Source: Lewinellaceae bacterium (lineage in GTDB: Bacteria; Bacteroidota; Bacteroidia; Chitinophagales; Saprospiraceae). Taken from it: DNA of 64,000 nucleotides. The DNA is taken from positions 128,555 to 192,554 of the forward strand of contig JADJOD010000010.1 in assembly GCA_016713985.1 (NCBI GenBank), given 5' to 3'. The position numbers and the translations under genes were made by a program. Shown in pieces: positions 27,850 through 36,549 of this stretch; the first letter of the stretch is position 1; each line of letters starts with the position of its first letter. Below the pieces are notes generated by a model. It did not search any database. It had not been told where the DNA came from and worked only from the letters and a program-made list of their open reading frames with translations.

Positions 27850-29493
27850 ATGAAATCGCAGGAAAAATTAAGATACCCGATTGGCCGGTTTGAATATGGC
27901 AGATCTTATACTTTGGATGAGATCAGAAAAAATATCAAAACCATCGCTCAATTGCCCAGAGAACTGAAAAAAGCGCTTAAAAAATTAAAAGGTGGACAAT
28001 TGGATGTTCCGTACCGGCCGGGCGGATGGACGGCACGGCAGGTAACCCACCACCTTGCAGACAGTCACATGAACGCATTCATCCGGATGAAAATGGCTGT
28101 TACGGAAAGGGCTCCGATCATCAAACCGTATGAAGAAGCGGAATGGGCCCAGACGGAAGACGGCAAATACGCCCCGGTTAAAATTTCACTCAAACTGATC
28201 GCGGCACTCCACCGCCGCTGGGTGATGTTCCTCGAATCACTTTCCGAAGAAGCCCTCGAACGCGGTTATTTTCACCCCGTGCAACAACGCCTCATCCTGC
28301 TTCCCGAAGCCATCGCCTTATACGCCTGGCACTGCAAACACCACGTAGCGCACATCCGGCTGGTTTCAAAAGGTAAAACGTCCGAAATCGAAGAAAAAGA
28401 ACCGGTCGTTGCGGAAGCAACCGCTTCGCCGGCGCCCAAAACACGCGGAAGAAAAACAGCCGCTTCAAAACCGGCCGCAGCGCCCGCCGAACGCAAAAAA
28501 CCGGGCCGCAAACCCAAAGCCGCCGTGGCCGCAGCCGGCGCCGCTCCCAAACGCACCCGCCGTTCGAAAGCCGAAATGGAGGCCTTCCGCGCCCAGAAAG
28601 CCGCTGCAAAAGCATCCGGAGAACGCAAAAAACCCGGACCAAAACCCAAGGCTAAAGCCGCAAACGTTTCCGAACCCAAACCCCGCCGGGGCATGAGCGC
28701 CGAACACATGGCGAAAATCCGCGCAGCCCGTCAGGCCAAACTCGCCGCCGCCGCCGCAAGCGCTGCGCCGAAAAAAGCCGCCGCAAGCGCAGAACCTAAA
28801 AAACGCGGGCCCAAACCCAAAGCAGCCGTCGCCGCACCAGCAACGGCCACCCCCAAACGCACCCGCCGCACCAAAGCGGAAATGGACGCTGCAAAAGCCC
28901 TTCAGGCACAAGGAAAAGCCGCCGGAGAACGCAAAAAACCCGGACCAAAACCCAAGGCAAAAGCGGCTGAAAAACCCGCCGTTGAGGCAAAAAAACCGGG
29001 GCGCAAACCCAAAGCAGTCGCAGCCGGCAATATCGCCGCGGAACCTAAAAAACGCCGCGGTATGAGTGCCGAACACATGGAAAAAATCCGCGCAGCCCGT
29101 CAGGCCAAACTCGCCGCCGCTGCAAGCGCTGCACCGCAAAAAGCCGCAGCGACCACGGAGCCCAAAAAACGCAAACCCAAACCCAAAGCGGCAGTAGCCG
29201 CGCCAACAACAGCCACACCCAAACGCACCCGCCGCACCAAAGCGGAAATGGCCGCAGCAACTCCGGTCGCAACGGCAAAATCCGCATCCGGCACGGCCAA
29301 ACGCGGCCCCAAAGCCAAAGCAAAAGCGGCTGAAAAACCCGCCGTTGAAGCAAAAAAACCGGGTCGCAAGCCAAAAGCCGCAGCAGCTGAAAAATCAACG
29401 GGTACGGAACCCAAAAAGCGCCGCGGCATGAGCGCCGAACACATGGAAAAAATTCGCGCGATGCGCAATAAAAATAAGGACGATGTGAACTAG
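27850..29493 (+). CDS. YfiT/DinB-fold protein fused to a histone-H1-like repeat tail
   Basis: 547 residues. Residues 1-175 are a YfiT-like DinB domain: YRPGGWTARQVTHHLADSHM, IKPYEEAEWAQ, LHRRWVMFLESLSEE and YAWHCKHHVAHIRL, with all the expected histidines. From about residue 180 to the end runs a Lys/Ala/Pro-rich tail with three repeats of about 120 residues. Each holds KKPGRKPKA or KKPGPKPKA (AT-hook-like) blocks, a PKRTRRTKAEM block and an RRGMSAEHMEKIRAARQAK block. The tail resembles bacterial H1-like and AT-hook proteins and should bind DNA. The reading frame is intact over the whole length. I know of no named family with this arrangement. Confidence 0.85.
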   Translation: MKSQEKLRYPIGRFEYGRSYTLDEIRKNIKTIAQLPRELKKALKKLKGGQLDVPYRPGGWTARQVTHHLADSHMNAFIRMKMAVTERAPIIKPYEEAEWAQTEDGKYAPVKISLKLIAALHRRWVMFLESLSEEALERGYFHPVQQRLILLPEAIALYAWHCKHHVAHIRLVSKGKTSEIEEKEPVVAEATASPAPKTRGRKTAASKPAAAPAERKKPGRKPKAAVAAAGAAPKRTRRSKAEMEAFRAQKAAAKASGERKKPGPKPKAKAANVSEPKPRRGMSAEHMAKIRAARQAKLAAAAASAAPKKAAASAEPKKRGPKPKAAVAAPATATPKRTRRTKAEMDAAKALQAQGKAAGERKKPGPKPKAKAAEKPAVEAKKPGRKPKAVAAGNIAAEPKKRRGMSAEHMEKIRAARQAKLAAAASAAPQKAAATTEPKKRKPKPKAAVAAPTTATPKRTRRTKAEMAAATPVATAKSASGTAKRGPKAKAKAAEKPAVEAKKPGRKPKAAAAEKSTGTEPKKRRGMSAEHMEKIRAMRNKNKDDVN

Positions 29494-29615
29494 TTTAACA
29501 GGCGAGAACAGAAGGCAAAGGGCAACGCAGCGAATCAGGTAATAAATGATTCCACTGTAATTATTCCCAATCTACTTATTTTGTTGCCCTTTGCCTTTAT
29601 AACACCCACCACCTT

Positions 29616-30560
29616 ATGGATCGTATCATTGGAAGATTCGGTGATTTTCGAAAGGGAGCTCTGGTGATCGCCTTTGGCGCCGTCCATGGAAACGAACACG
29701 CCGGTGTGCGGGCATTGGAAGAAGTTTTTGACATGCTGGCCGCCGAGTTCGAAAGCAACCCCGGATTTATTTTTAATGGAACTTTGGTAGGCGTCCTTGG
29801 CAACATACAGGCATACCGGGCTCATCTCCGGTTTTTGGAAAAAGACCTCAACCGGGAATGGATACCCGACAATATTCGCCGGATACAACACATTCCCAGA
29901 AACGAACTGGTGGCCGAAGACCTCGAAATCGCGGAATTGATCGATACCATCCACACCGAGATCGTTGCTATAAAACCGGATACCGTAGTTATGCTGGATT
30001 TGCATACCACGTCCGCCGACGGCGGTGTGTTTTGTATTCCTACCGACGACGCGGCCAGCCTGCGGCTGGCCAAAGGCCTGCATGCGCCGGTTATTCTCGA
30101 TCTTTTCGAAGGTATTGAAGGTACCTTGCTGCGGTTTGCCACAGACGGCCATTTTGAAATTTCCGGGCTGCCCAAACGCTGCGTCGGCGCGGCTTTTGAA
30201 GCGGGCAGTCACAACGATCCGTTATCGGTGAGCCGGTCGATCTCCGCGATTATGAATTGCCTGCGCGCCTCGGGTTGTATTGAACCCGACGACCTGATCG
30301 GCCGAAACGACGTGGTGCTGGACCAGTACAGCGCGCGCCTGCCGAAAGTGACCCGGTTGCGGCACGTGCACCACATCCGCCCGGGCGATGCGTTCATCAT
30401 GCGCCCCGGTTACCTCAATTTTCAACCCGTTAAAAAAGGGGAACACCTCGCTGACGACGTCGCCGGCCCCGTTTTGGCGCCCGACGACGGCATGATCCTG
30501 ATGCCGCTGTACCAGGCGAAAGGCAGCGACGGCTTTTTTATCGTAGAACCGTATAATTGA
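29616..30560 (+). CDS. Succinylglutamate desuccinylase/aspartoacylase family protein
   Basis: 314 residues of the zinc carboxypeptidase-like fold. The zinc ligands lie in AFGAVHGNEHAGVRALEE (His and Glu, about residues 20-35) and in VVMLDLHTTSADGG (about 125-138). A LNREWIP block follows the first site. It probably cleaves an N-acyl amino acid such as N-acetylaspartate; succinylglutamate is less likely because no ast genes are near. The stop overlaps the convergent gene's stop by 23 bases. Confidence 0.85.
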   Translation: MDRIIGRFGDFRKGALVIAFGAVHGNEHAGVRALEEVFDMLAAEFESNPGFIFNGTLVGVLGNIQAYRAHLRFLEKDLNREWIPDNIRRIQHIPRNELVAEDLEIAELIDTIHTEIVAIKPDTVVMLDLHTTSADGGVFCIPTDDAASLRLAKGLHAPVILDLFEGIEGTLLRFATDGHFEISGLPKRCVGAAFEAGSHNDPLSVSRSISAIMNCLRASGCIEPDDLIGRNDVVLDQYSARLPKVTRLRHVHHIRPGDAFIMRPGYLNFQPVKKGEHLADDVAGPVLAPDDGMILMPLYQAKGSDGFFIVEPYN

Positions 30561-31503
30561 GGCGGTCCCGGTAAATAAACGCGTACGAAAACACCAATTC
30601 CCGCTCCAGCCATTCTGCAAAAGAGAATCCCGTGGCCACCAGTTTTTCAACAGGTATCGTTTTTCTTTCTCCTTCCCAACAAGCGGCAAAACCCGCCGGA
30701 AAAGGCAAACGACGCCAGCCGCTTATCTCGCTCAACAAGCCCAGAAGCAATTGCAGGGCTTCTTTGTGTTTCGGAATGTCAAACTGGCACTGAAAGCCGT
30801 TCAAGCCCAGGTGTTTGGACCGATAGTTGGAAGGCGCCGAATGGCACAGCGGGTTAAGGGCCAGCCGACTCAACAAGTCTTTTTGCATTGTACGCTCAAA
30901 ATCAATGGATTGCAAATGCGGAAGCGCCCCTGTAAACGAAGGTTGCGGCATAAAACCCTGCACCCATTCTTCCACGTTGTCCCGGTAATGCTGGGCATTG
31001 ATAAAGGTGGAATCGGCCAGCCAAACGAGTTTCTCCGCACCCGGCGACAGGTTTTTGCCCTCCAAAAGCCACCACAAAAAATGTATGGTGGACAAAGGGT
31101 ATTTCCGGACGAAACCCTGCTTGACGGAAAACCCGCGCAAAGCATTCGGGTTCAACGAATGACTGTGCCCCGGCAAATCCTCATCCTTGTCCAGCGCAAT
31201 GATATGGTGCCCCAAACCCGGTACTGCCGGGTGGTAAATATCCAGGTCGACCGCAAAAAATTTCCCGGAATTCAATTTTTCCCGGAACACGCCCGCCTCG
31301 TGGACGTGCCATAATTTGGTGTACCGGTTATAAACGCCCGCAACCGGCCAGCCGAATGTTTGATGCAGGAACATCGCGGAAAGCAGGCTGTCCAGGTCAT
31401 CGCCGATCAACATACCTTCCACATAATCGGGCCTGGCGAAGGGCAAAAAGGCCTCCCGGATAAGGGCGCGGTCACTGCAATTTGTGTTGGCGAGGACAGG
31501 CAT
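30538..31503 (-). CDS. Conserved hypothetical protein with DDLDSLLSA motif
   Basis: 321 residues, cytoplasmic, no signal or membrane segment. I do not recognise the family. An acidic DDLDSLLSA stretch (about residue 35) followed by GKFFAVDLDIYHPAVPGLGHH (about 83) looks like a metal site of the kind seen in DHH or HD-type phosphohydrolases, but no full DHH motif is visible. The frame is open to 31638; ATG 31503 leaves 11 bases to the DjlA-like gene, in line with an operon ade - djlA-like - this gene. Confidence 0.6.
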   Translation of the reverse strand: MPVLANTNCSDRALIREAFLPFARPDYVEGMLIGDDLDSLLSAMFLHQTFGWPVAGVYNRYTKLWHVHEAGVFREKLNSGKFFAVDLDIYHPAVPGLGHHIIALDKDEDLPGHSHSLNPNALRGFSVKQGFVRKYPLSTIHFLWWLLEGKNLSPGAEKLVWLADSTFINAQHYRDNVEEWVQGFMPQPSFTGALPHLQSIDFERTMQKDLLSRLALNPLCHSAPSNYRSKHLGLNGFQCQFDIPKHKEALQLLLGLLSEISGWRRLPFPAGFAACWEGERKTIPVEKLVATGFSFAEWLERELVFSYAFIYRDRLNYTVLR

Positions 31504-31514
31504 CGGCGAGGCTC

Positions 31515-32327
31515 TTATTTTGATTTCCGCGCTTCGGCAATTTTTTCGTAGGCTTCGTTGATCTGCTGGAATTTTTCTTTTGCGTGGCGCAAGGTTTCGG
31601 CCGACGCGCCGTTGGCGGCAATTTTGTCCGGGTGCCACTTCATGGCCAAAGCCCTGTATTTTCGTTTGATCTGGTCCAGCGATTCGGCCGGATTTGCGCC
31701 CAAAATGAGGTAATGCGGGTCAAGCGGGCTCCAGTGCTGTTGCTGGTTGGGTGGCGACTGGCTTTGGTAATATCGGCTCCTGATCCGGTCGTATTGCAGG
31801 CGCCCGATGTGAAAAATGCCGGCTGCACGAAGCAGGATCACTTCTTCTCTGGGGTGGAGTTTGCCGTCGGCTGCGGCCATGGCGAACAACATGTCCATCA
31901 TGTTCATCACCTGGTGCCGCTCCCTGCCGAAATCGTTGTAAAAAGCCCGCGCATAGGTATCGAAGGAATCCGTGGAATCCTTTGCCTGCTTCCAGATTTT
32001 AATGGCCTGCGCGCGCCCCCGGTCGTTCATACGGAACTGGTTGCGCATCAGGTATTCCATGTGAGAGATTTCCTGTGAGGTGACGGCGCCGTCCGCTTTG
32101 GCCATCTTGGCACAAAGTGCAAATACGTGATAAAGGAATTCCCCCTGCCGGCGCTGGTAAGCTTTGAATTCACCCTCCGACGCGGCTTTTTCTTTTGGTT
32201 TATCAAACAAATAATGACCCAGCAGTGATCCTGCAAAAAAGCCGATCAGTCCGCCGAATGGAATGCCCATCAGGTCGAAGAGAAAAACGCCGGCAAGGCC
32301 GCAAATCAGTTTACCCCTGAGTTCCAA
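31515..32327 (-). CDS. DjlA-like co-chaperone (TerB and J domain)
   Basis: 270 residues. A Gly-rich N-terminal membrane helix pair (IPFGGLIGFFAGSLLGHYLF) leads to a TerB-like domain (MAKADGAVTSQEISHMEYLM, AMAAADGKLHPREEVILL) and a C-terminal J domain (HYLILGANPAESLDQIKRKY with the HPD signature in WHPDKI). This is the layout of DjlA, a membrane-anchored DnaK partner. It follows ade on the minus strand with a 57-base gap. Confidence 0.88.
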   Translation of the reverse strand: MELRGKLICGLAGVFLFDLMGIPFGGLIGFFAGSLLGHYLFDKPKEKAASEGEFKAYQRRQGEFLYHVFALCAKMAKADGAVTSQEISHMEYLMRNQFRMNDRGRAQAIKIWKQAKDSTDSFDTYARAFYNDFGRERHQVMNMMDMLFAMAAADGKLHPREEVILLRAAGIFHIGRLQYDRIRSRYYQSQSPPNQQQHWSPLDPHYLILGANPAESLDQIKRKYRALAMKWHPDKIAANGASAETLRHAKEKFQQINEAYEKIAEARKSK

Positions 32328-32384
32328 CGAGATATTGTATTGTGGTTAAACAGACTATTCCGCCGCAAATATACGACGGCAAAA

Positions 32385-34031
32385 CTACGGCATTTCCACC
32401 GGCACGAAACCGAATTGTTCGACGTCGAATAATCCTAAATCCGTCATTTTTAACCGGGGGATCACCGGCAGGGCCAGGAAGGAAAGCACCATAAACGGCG
32501 CACGCAAGACGCATCCAAGGGACGCTTTGGTCCAGGCGTCGAGCCGGGCATACTCTTCCGCGAGGGTGTATCCATCCAACTGGCTCATCAAACCGGCAAT
32601 GGGCAGCGGCAGAACGCGGGTCTCTCCCGCTCCGTCGGTCGCTGCAATACCACCCTTTGCCGCAATCACTGCGTTGACGGCGGCGCACAGGGCGGCATCG
32701 TCCGCACCTACGGCGACAATATTGTGCGAATCGTGCGCCACACTGGACGCCAGGGCGCCGCGCCGAAGCCCGAAACCTCGTACAAAACCGGTTGCCGGCC
32801 TGGCATCCGGGGTGTAGCGGTTTACCACGCAGATTTTCAACACGTCCCGGGCGGGATCGGCAGCCAGGCAACCCGCTGAAACGGGCAGGGTTTCCGGGAT
32901 CGAACCAGTCACGATTTGCCCGTCGAGTGCCTCGATGACGCGAATTCGGACCGGCGCACCTTCTGCTCCATCATGCGTAACGCGGAAATCGGCCGGTGTT
33001 TTTTTATTGGCGACAAAATGATTGGGCGCCGCAGCGCTAAGTCGCGGTAACAGGCTTCTGCCGTTTTCGGCCACTTTTACGCCGTCGAGCCGGGTTTCCA
33101 GAACGCGGAACGTATGCAGATCGGATACCCGGATAAAATCGGCCGGATCTCCTTCCCGCAGCAAACCCACCGGCAGGTGGTAGTGTTCCACGGGGTGGAG
33201 GCAGGCGGCGCGCAGGACGTCGAACAATGCGCAGCCGTTTGCCAGCGCCCGGACTACCAGTTCGTTGATATGCCCCCGGACCAGGTCGTCGGGGTGTTTG
33301 TCGTCGCTGCAAAACATGATTTGAGCGGGAAACTCGTGTAAAAGTGGCCACAGGGCGTCAAAATTGCGGGCGGCGCTGCCCTCGCGGATCAGAATTTTTA
33401 CCCCGAGCCGGGCCTTTTCCAAACCTTCCTCATAACTGAAACACTCGTGGTCGGTGTCGATACCCGCGTCAAAATACCGCTTCGCTTCCGCTCCCCGCAA
33501 ACCCGGCGCGTGCCCGTCGACGGGTTTGCCGAGTTGCCTGGCGGCCGCAATTTTGGCCATCACTTCGGCATCGCCGTGCAGAACGCCGGGGAAATTCATC
33601 ATTTCGGACAAATAGCCGATGGCCGGGTTTTGCAACAGTTGTTTTACCTGGGCGGAATCCATCACTGCGCCCGCCGTTTCGAAAGAAGTGGCCGGCACGC
33701 AGGAAGGAGCGCCGAAACAAAACCGGAACGGCACCTTTCGCGCGTCGTCGAGCATATACATCACGCCGGGCAAACCGAGTACATTGGCAATTTCGTGGGG
33801 GTCGGAGACCGTGGCGACGGTGCCGTGTACAACGGCCAGCCGGGCAAACTCGGAAGGCGGCAGCATGCTGCTTTCGATGTGAACGTGTGCATCCACAAAA
33901 CCCGGAAGTATAAATCCGGCGTCGGCCGGTGCGTGGTCCACGGGTCGTATCCGGCTTATCCGCCCGCCTTCAATGTCGATTGCTGCGGGGAAAATGCGGC
34001 GTTCGTGGAGGTCTACAAGTTGTGCAATCAT
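32385..34031 (-). CDS. ade: Adenine deaminase
   Basis: 548 residues from ATG 34031; the frame is open to 34073. An amidohydrolase fold with FVDAHVHIESSMLPPSEFAR and SDPHEIANVLG near the N-terminus, GHAPGLRGAE, DHECFSYEEGLEKARLG and MFCSDDKHPDDL, then the C-terminal SVAHDSHNIVAVG. These are the diagnostic blocks of adenine deaminase (Ade), which turns adenine into hypoxanthine for purine salvage. The start codon is about 110 bases from the divergent hydrolase. Confidence 0.92.
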   Translation of the reverse strand: MIAQLVDLHERRIFPAAIDIEGGRISRIRPVDHAPADAGFILPGFVDAHVHIESSMLPPSEFARLAVVHGTVATVSDPHEIANVLGLPGVMYMLDDARKVPFRFCFGAPSCVPATSFETAGAVMDSAQVKQLLQNPAIGYLSEMMNFPGVLHGDAEVMAKIAAARQLGKPVDGHAPGLRGAEAKRYFDAGIDTDHECFSYEEGLEKARLGVKILIREGSAARNFDALWPLLHEFPAQIMFCSDDKHPDDLVRGHINELVVRALANGCALFDVLRAACLHPVEHYHLPVGLLREGDPADFIRVSDLHTFRVLETRLDGVKVAENGRSLLPRLSAAAPNHFVANKKTPADFRVTHDGAEGAPVRIRVIEALDGQIVTGSIPETLPVSAGCLAADPARDVLKICVVNRYTPDARPATGFVRGFGLRRGALASSVAHDSHNIVAVGADDAALCAAVNAVIAAKGGIAATDGAGETRVLPLPIAGLMSQLDGYTLAEEYARLDAWTKASLGCVLRAPFMVLSFLALPVIPRLKMTDLGLFDVEQFGFVPVEMP

Positions 34032-34142
34032 GGTATTTTCCGGCAAACCTACGCGAAAACCATTTGCCTTCAAAAAAGAACAACTGCCGGAAGATGCTTA
34101 TGTTCGCAGCGGTATCACAAACAAGATGATTTGCCCGGCGAA

Positions 34143-34835
34143 ATGACCAACATCCCGCTTTTATTGCTTCACGGCGCCCTCGGAAGTGCAAAACAATTCG
34201 ACCCCCTGCGCAACCATTTGCCGGCCGGAATGCCGGTGATTGCGCCCGATTTTCCCGGTCACGGCGAATACGCCGCCGATACGGCCCCGTTTTCCATGGA
34301 GCAATTTTCGGAATTCCTTTTCAACCTGATGGAAGAACAGCACATTCCCGAAGCCAGGTTTTTCGGCTATTCCATGGGCGGGTATGCCGCGCTTTTTTTT
34401 GCCTCAAAACACCCCGACAGGGTGAGGAACCTGTTTACACTCGGCACAAAATTCGACTGGACACCCGAAACCGCGTCCAAAGAAACGGCCTTGCTTGACC
34501 CCGAAAAAATAGAGGCTAAGGTGCCCGTTTTTGCCCAAAACCTGGCCGAACGCCACGGCGCCGGCAACTGGAAAGCGGTGGTGAATCGAACGGCAGGACT
34601 TCTTCATAACCTGGGAGCGGGAGAAAAAATGTCGCAGGAAACCCTGAGCGGAATCCATTGCCCGGTCACCATCGGCCTTGGAGAATGGGATAACATGGTG
34701 CATCCCGAAGAAAGCCAGGCAGTTGCCAACACCCTGCCGCAAGGGCGTTTCGAGATTCTTTCCGGTTGCAAACACCCGTTTGAACAAGTAAATTTTATAC
34801 TTTTGGCTGAACGAATAAAAGATAATCTCCCGTAA
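34143..34835 (+). CDS. Alpha/beta hydrolase
   Basis: About 230 residues. LLLLHGALGSAKQFDPL carries the oxyanion loop, FFGYSMGGYAALFFAS the nucleophile Ser (about residue 90), and GEWDNMVHPEES and SGCKHPFEQV the Asp and His of the triad. It is a soluble serine hydrolase with no specific substrate predicted. The frame is open 232 codons upstream, but that stretch is antisense to ade, and ATG 34143 gives the natural start. It is followed by the ECF sigma gene after 62 bases. Confidence 0.88.
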   Translation: MTNIPLLLLHGALGSAKQFDPLRNHLPAGMPVIAPDFPGHGEYAADTAPFSMEQFSEFLFNLMEEQHIPEARFFGYSMGGYAALFFASKHPDRVRNLFTLGTKFDWTPETASKETALLDPEKIEAKVPVFAQNLAERHGAGNWKAVVNRTAGLLHNLGAGEKMSQETLSGIHCPVTIGLGEWDNMVHPEESQAVANTLPQGRFEILSGCKHPFEQVNFILLAERIKDNLP

Positions 34836-34897
34836 ACTGTAACCCTGCTCCGCCCAACCGTGTCGTAGTAAGCGAAAACAATCTGAAGGCCACCAGG

Positions 34898-35473
34898 ATG
34901 TCAGCAACGTTATCGGATGAAATACTTGTTCAGCAGGCTCAGGCCGGGCGACAGAGCGCTTTTGCCCTGCTGGTGAAGCGGTATGAACAATATGTGTTTA
35001 CCCTGGCCTTGCGTTTTGTAAAAAACCGCGAAGACGCACACGAAGTGGCGCAGGATTGTTTTTTACGCGCATTTCGGTATTTACCCGATTTTCGCGGAGA
35101 GGCGAAGTTCACTACCTGGCTGTACCGGATTGTTTATTCCACCTCGATGAACTTTTTGCGCAAGCAAAACCCCGATATGCTCTCTCTGGATGATGAAACA
35201 CGACCGGTTCGCCTGACGGAGGACAAATCGCCGGATGTTTCCGTCCGCCTGGAAAAAGAGGACCGGAATGTCGCTTTGCAACAAGCAATCGGCTTACTTT
35301 CGCCCGACGATTCCGGGATTATTACGCTGTTTTACCTGTATGAACACAGTCTCGACGAAATATGTGAGATGATGGGGCTTACAATGACCAATGCCAAAAC
35401 AAAACTTTGTCGCGCCCGGCAACGTTTAAAAATGATTGTTGAAGATAAATTTGCGGATCAAATAAGTGTTTGA
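34898..35473 (+). CDS. ECF-type RNA polymerase sigma factor
   Basis: 191 residues. Sigma-2: FALLVKRYEQYVFTLALRFV and EVAQDCFLRAFRYLPDFRG, with KFTTWLYRIVYSTSMNFLRK in the 2.3-2.4 part. Sigma-4: LYEHSLDEICEMMGLTMTNA and KTKLCRARQRLKMIVE, a helix-turn-helix. It starts a three-gene unit with a probable anti-sigma protein (78-base gap) and a TonB-like protein, and should direct RNA polymerase to a stress or envelope regulon. Confidence 0.92.
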   Translation: MSATLSDEILVQQAQAGRQSAFALLVKRYEQYVFTLALRFVKNREDAHEVAQDCFLRAFRYLPDFRGEAKFTTWLYRIVYSTSMNFLRKQNPDMLSLDDETRPVRLTEDKSPDVSVRLEKEDRNVALQQAIGLLSPDDSGIITLFYLYEHSLDEICEMMGLTMTNAKTKLCRARQRLKMIVEDKFADQISV

Positions 35474-35527
35474 GTGTTTGGGTGTTTTAGTATTGGTGAC
35501 AACGCAAAACACTAAAACACCCCAACC
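35465..35527. repeat. Inverted 'GTGTTTGGGTGTTTTAG' word repeat
   Basis: The arm GTGTTTGAGTGTTTGGGTGT then TTTAG (35465-35494) is mirrored by CACTAAAACACCCCAACC (about 35510-35527). It covers the stop codon region of the sigma gene and the gap before the anti-sigma gene. The same words are found near 53.2-53.45 kb. Confidence 0.6.
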
Positions 35528-35551
35528 CTGAATCCCTGAAATTTTTATACG

Positions 35552-36073
35552 ATGGAAAATAACTTTTTTCTGACCGAAGACATCCTCTGGGATTACGCCG
35601 ACGATTTTCTTTCTGCCGAAGATAAAATCCGGGTGGATTCTTACTTGGAGCAGCACCCCGAATGGCGGGAGCGTTTGGAGGCAATTCAGGCTGAAAAACG
35701 CGCTTTTTCGGCTTTGCCGTTAGAAAAACCGGGCCCCGCTTTTTCCGACCGGGTGATGGCTGCCTGGGCTTCCGAACAAGCTCATGCCCGCGCTGCCTCC
35801 GCAGCAACAGGCAAAGACCGGATCATCTACCTCATTTCGGCGGTGTTCGGTATGTTCATTTTGTCGGCTCTGGTGATGGCCGGCATACAAGGCGCTCCGG
35901 CAAAACTGCCGGTCGATCTGCCCCAGGCGCCTGCGGTCGATTGGGTGGAAATATTCTCCAACCCGGTGTTTCATTACGGACTTTACCTGATACTTATCCT
36001 GCTTGGTTTAAAAGTGGTGGATCAATATCTGCATCAGCGGCACATGCTGGATAAGATGAAAATGCAGGGTTAA
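35552..36073 (+). CDS. Probable anti-sigma factor (zinc-motif-free) membrane protein
   Basis: 173 residues. The cytoplasmic N-terminus (TEDILWDYADDFLSAEDKIR with VDSYLEQHPEWRERLEAIQ) has the helical shape of anti-sigma domains but lacks the HxxxCxxC zinc motif. Two membrane helices follow (IIYLISAVFGMFILSALVMA and YGLYLILILLGLKVV). Position right after the ECF sigma gene is the main reason for the call; the direct role is inferred. It is followed by the TonB-like gene after 23 bases. Confidence 0.65.
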   Translation: MENNFFLTEDILWDYADDFLSAEDKIRVDSYLEQHPEWRERLEAIQAEKRAFSALPLEKPGPAFSDRVMAAWASEQAHARAASAATGKDRIIYLISAVFGMFILSALVMAGIQGAPAKLPVDLPQAPAVDWVEIFSNPVFHYGLYLILILLGLKVVDQYLHQRHMLDKMKMQG

Positions 36074-36096
36074 TGAGCTTCTAAAAATCAATATAC

Positions 36097-36549
36097 GTGG
36101 AAAAGGACAAGAAGAAACCCTTCTTTATTCACCAACCTGAATACGCGGGCGGCCCCAAAGAGCTGTCTAAATTTATTCATACCAATCTGCGATACCCCCC
36201 GGCAGCCTTAGAGGCAGGTGTGGAGGGTATGGTTTTGGTGGAATACGATATTGATTATCAAGGAAAAGTGGTGGCTACCCGTGTTTTACAGGGCATCGGC
36301 AGCGGTTGTGACGAAGAAGCCTGCCGGGTGGTGCGTTTGTTAAAATTTGACGTGCCGAAAAATCGGGGTATCAAGGTGCTTTTTCATAAAAAAGCCCGTA
36401 TCCAGTTCAAAAAGCCGGTTCAAAAACCCGCCCCGCCCCAACCGGCTTCTTTACAGATCAATTATACGATGACGGCTGCCGCCCCTCCGGCCGACCAGGC
36501 GCCGGAAAAACCCGCGCCGGCCACGTATCACTATACGATCCATCTCTGA
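36097..36549 (+). CDS. TonB C-terminal domain protein without membrane anchor
   Basis: 150 residues starting at GTG 36097. Residues 10-105 follow the TonB_C pattern: PEYAGGPKELSKFIHTNLRY with PPAALEAGVEGMVLVEYDI, then GKVVATRVLQGIGSGCDEEA. A Pro-rich tail (KPVQKPAPPQPAS) ends the protein. Normal TonB has an N-terminal membrane helix and a Pro-rich spacer before the domain; here the order is reversed and there is no anchor or signal peptide. Its stop is directly beside the stop of the convergent beta-helix gene. Confidence 0.75.
   Translation: MEKDKKKPFFIHQPEYAGGPKELSKFIHTNLRYPPAALEAGVEGMVLVEYDIDYQGKVVATRVLQGIGSGCDEEACRVVRLLKFDVPKNRGIKVLFHKKARIQFKKPVQKPAPPQPASLQINYTMTAAAPPADQAPEKPAPATYHYTIHL

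Noticed and set aside
28465..29139. 224-codon minus-strand frame in the H1-like tail
   Set aside because: A mirror of the Lys/Ala/Pro repeats; the plus-strand frame carries the real repeats and is continuous with the DinB domain.
33447..34142. 232-codon N-terminal extension of the alpha/beta hydrolase
   Set aside because: Antisense to adenine deaminase; the hydrolase starts normally at 34143.
36120..36549. Programmed frameshift or fusion joining the anti-sigma and TonB genes
   Set aside because: The genes have separate starts and stops with a 23-base gap; no slippery sequence is visible.
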